From assembly GCF_001654835.1 (NCBI RefSeq), contig NZ_LXEP01000044.1:62001-126000 (forward strand): a stretch of 64,000 nucleotides of DNA. Direction: 5' to 3'. The notes beneath the pieces are model-generated. The model was not told the DNA's origin, did no database searches, and saw only the letters and a program-made list of their open reading frames with translations. The position numbers and the translations under genes were made by a program. Positions 62,774 to 64,000 of this stretch are shown here, in pieces (the first letter of the stretch is position 1; each line of letters starts with the position of its first letter). Source of the stretch: Buttiauxella gaviniae ATCC 51604 (GTDB lineage Bacteria > Pseudomonadota > Gammaproteobacteria > Enterobacterales > Enterobacteriaceae).

Positions 62774-63379
62774 TCACCACTGAATTGAACTAATCGCCGC
62801 TTGTGTGTGCTGCTGTACTTTAACAGGTGGGGCTTTTCGCTGTTCCCGCTCCTTTACCATCTGTATTGTATTTTCTGCCTTGCTTATCCACATACAGTTG
62901 TTTTTACAATACCGCTTCGTTTGCCCAGGGTTGCGAATATCTTTATCAAGACTCAAATCCTTTTCCGTCATGAACCGTTCATAGCCGGGCAGGGTGATAA
63001 CATCATGTACAAATTCCGCGAAACAATACCAACGGGGATCAACACCAACGTTGGCATATGTCGGAAAGTTCACGTTGTCGGTTAGTCTTATAAGCATGTT
63101 GCGCCACACCATGTACAATTTCCGACGTTCATCACCCTTGACCAATACACCTTCACCCACGTAACCTACGCCGCAAATGGTGGGCTTGTGTTTATCCTTT
63201 ACCTGGCGATTCCTGATATTAACCATCGTCGTTACGGTTGAATAACCAGACACGACAAAACGCACCAGAACCCGCTTATTCCCGTTGTAGCTGATTACCT
63301 CGATCATGCCGTCATTCACTTCGAAGAACGCGCCCACTAATGATTGAGCGCGTTCAGCTTTGATTTTGTCGTTACTCAT
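62774..63379 (-). CDS. Phage protein with HNH/AP2-like DNA-binding layout
   Basis: A 201-residue protein. Residues about 95-185 follow the pattern of phage HNH/AP2-associated proteins: YMVWRNMLIRL, then a YANVGVDPRWYCFAEFV segment, SLDKDIRNPGQTKRYCKNNC and MWISKAENT. In homing endonucleases of phages the same region reads W..M..R..., LDKDI, YSP..C.FV....N. The HNH histidines themselves are not evident, so it is probably a DNA-binding relative without nuclease activity. Its ATG overlaps the stop of the gene at 63376 (ATGA), indicating coupled translation. Confidence 0.55.
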   Translation of the reverse strand: MSNDKIKAERAQSLVGAFFEVNDGMIEVISYNGNKRVLVRFVVSGYSTVTTMVNIRNRQVKDKHKPTICGVGYVGEGVLVKGDERRKLYMVWRNMLIRLTDNVNFPTYANVGVDPRWYCFAEFVHDVITLPGYERFMTEKDLSLDKDIRNPGQTKRYCKNNCMWISKAENTIQMVKEREQRKAPPVKVQQHTQAAISSIQW

Positions 63380-63990
63380 GCGGCGTACCTTTGGCGCTGG
63401 TAGTAATCGTGTTCACGCGCATAGAAATCAACTATCCGTAGATTTTCCCGATCCCGCTCCTTTCGTTCCTCGTCGGTCAATCCCATATGAACGGGCTTTT
63501 TCTTCATACCTGCTAACATGGCCTGAACTACCGGATCTGGTTCGGGCTTGTACTGCTGCTGCTTCATGTTGTGTTCATGAATACGGCGCTTGAAAGACTT
63601 GTTGAACTGGTAAACGTTATCGCTAATTTTAACAAACATCGGTTCTTCTTCTGGTTCATCTTCTAACCAGTATGCATACGGCGCTGGCGGTGCTTCATGG
63701 TCGAAATCTTCGGGCGCGTAGTCTTGCATCAGATCATCAATGGTGGTGATCACAGTTGCTACTGGTTGCGCTTCTGGGGCTGCTTTAGGCTTACCGCGAA
63801 ATGAAACAGGCTTTTCACTGATACGCTTAGACATATTCACCCATACGTAAGATTTGCCATTCTTGCTTGTTTCGTTGCTCCATTCACCCACGTAGAAATC
63901 ACAGCGATCACCAAAGGCGTGATGGTCTGATTCAATGACGGCTTTCACCGATGAACAGATAACACGCTTTTCACCTGATTGTGATTGCAT
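63376..63990 (-). CDS. Phage protein of unknown function (204 aa)
   Basis: A 204-residue, mostly hydrophilic protein. The N-terminal part (CDFYVGEWSNETSKNGKSYV) looks like a small beta-barrel or OB-type segment. An acidic middle (EDEPEEEPMF) and a basic helical end (KKKPVHMGLTDEERKERDRE) follow. No family recognised. It overlaps the next leftward gene by four bases. The start codon lies only 10 bases from the window edge, so a longer start cannot be excluded. Confidence 0.6.
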   Translation of the reverse strand: MQSQSGEKRVICSSVKAVIESDHHAFGDRCDFYVGEWSNETSKNGKSYVWVNMSKRISEKPVSFRGKPKAAPEAQPVATVITTIDDLMQDYAPEDFDHEAPPAPYAYWLEDEPEEEPMFVKISDNVYQFNKSFKRRIHEHNMKQQQYKPEPDPVVQAMLAGMKKKPVHMGLTDEERKERDRENLRIVDFYAREHDYYQRQRYAA

Positions 63991-64000
63991 ACAAATAATG

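Larger units (their letters stand above)
60034..64000. mobile_element. Left or right end of a prophage-like element in marC
   Basis: From the marC break to the window end every gene is unlike the enterobacterial core. There is a LexA-controlled coiled-coil gene, an AT-rich DUF2971 gene, a Nu1-like gene with an acidic tail, and a leftward set of unknown phage-type genes in ATGA overlap. The boundary is between about 60034 and 60054. The other end, integrase and attachment repeat are not visible, so the class of element stays open. Confidence 0.75.

Overview
The window is chromosomal DNA of a member of the Enterobacteriaceae, probably near Buttiauxella, Kluyvera, Enterobacter or Citrobacter; I cannot fix the genus. 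Many proteins read like close relatives of E. coli or Salmonella proteins (HrpA, AzoR, YdeP, YdcY, DtpB, YdeE, EamA, MarRAB, SrfABC). Small blocks keep E. coli gene order (azoR/hrpA; ydeE/eamA/marBAR/marC). REP-like hairpins built on GGTGGAT...ATCCACC or GTCGGAT...ATCCGAC recur between genes.

Layout. 0-3 kb: dat-ddc operon for 1,3-diaminopropane, closed by a strong terminator. 3-6.5 kb: a MocR-type regulator divergent from a DMT exporter, followed by a decayed 5'-truncated DapA-family gene. 6.6-25.7 kb: azoR/hrpA, an SDR, pepT divergent from a DppA-like binding protein, a membrane PQQ dehydrogenase, ydeP, a chemoreceptor with a sigma-28-like promoter, an ABC-F ATPase with an upstream 28-codon leader ORF and hairpin, and a pectin methylesterase lipoprotein followed by the remnant of an AraC-family gene. 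25.9-31.1 kb: aldehyde dehydrogenase, two LysR regulators, an NmrA-like protein and a carboxymuconolactone-decarboxylase-like/tautomerase pair. 31.1-37.6 kb: srfABC, whose sequences show a membrane-anchored protein, an Hsp70/actin-fold ATPase and a P-loop-like protein. 37.7-43 kb: glutamine amidotransferase, a second DppA-like binding protein, a GNAT, an alpha/beta-hydrolase remnant, ydcY and dtpB.

43.2-56.3 kb is a nitrogen-scavenging operon: allophanate hydrolase, urea carboxylase, a GntR regulator and the urea ABC transporter urtABCDE. Upstream lie a well-spaced sigma-54 promoter and two NtrC-like sites 31 bp apart, which predicts induction on nitrogen limitation. UrtABCDE imports urea, urea carboxylase makes allophanate, and allophanate hydrolase releases ammonia. 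A TTG-started tandem GNAT fusion follows.

56.3-60.05 kb is the ydeE/eamA/marBAR region with its MarR operators and marbox preserved. marC is cut after about 34 codons, and the DNA beyond has phage character to the end of the window: a LexA box, a small coiled-coil gene, an AT-rich DUF2971 gene, a Nu1-like DNA-packaging candidate and a leftward group of unknown phage-type genes. Only one junction of this element is visible.

The points most worth following up are the leader ORF/hairpin before the ABC-F gene, the sigma-54/NtrC control of the urea operon, the srfABC trio, and the SOS-controlled element that interrupts marC.
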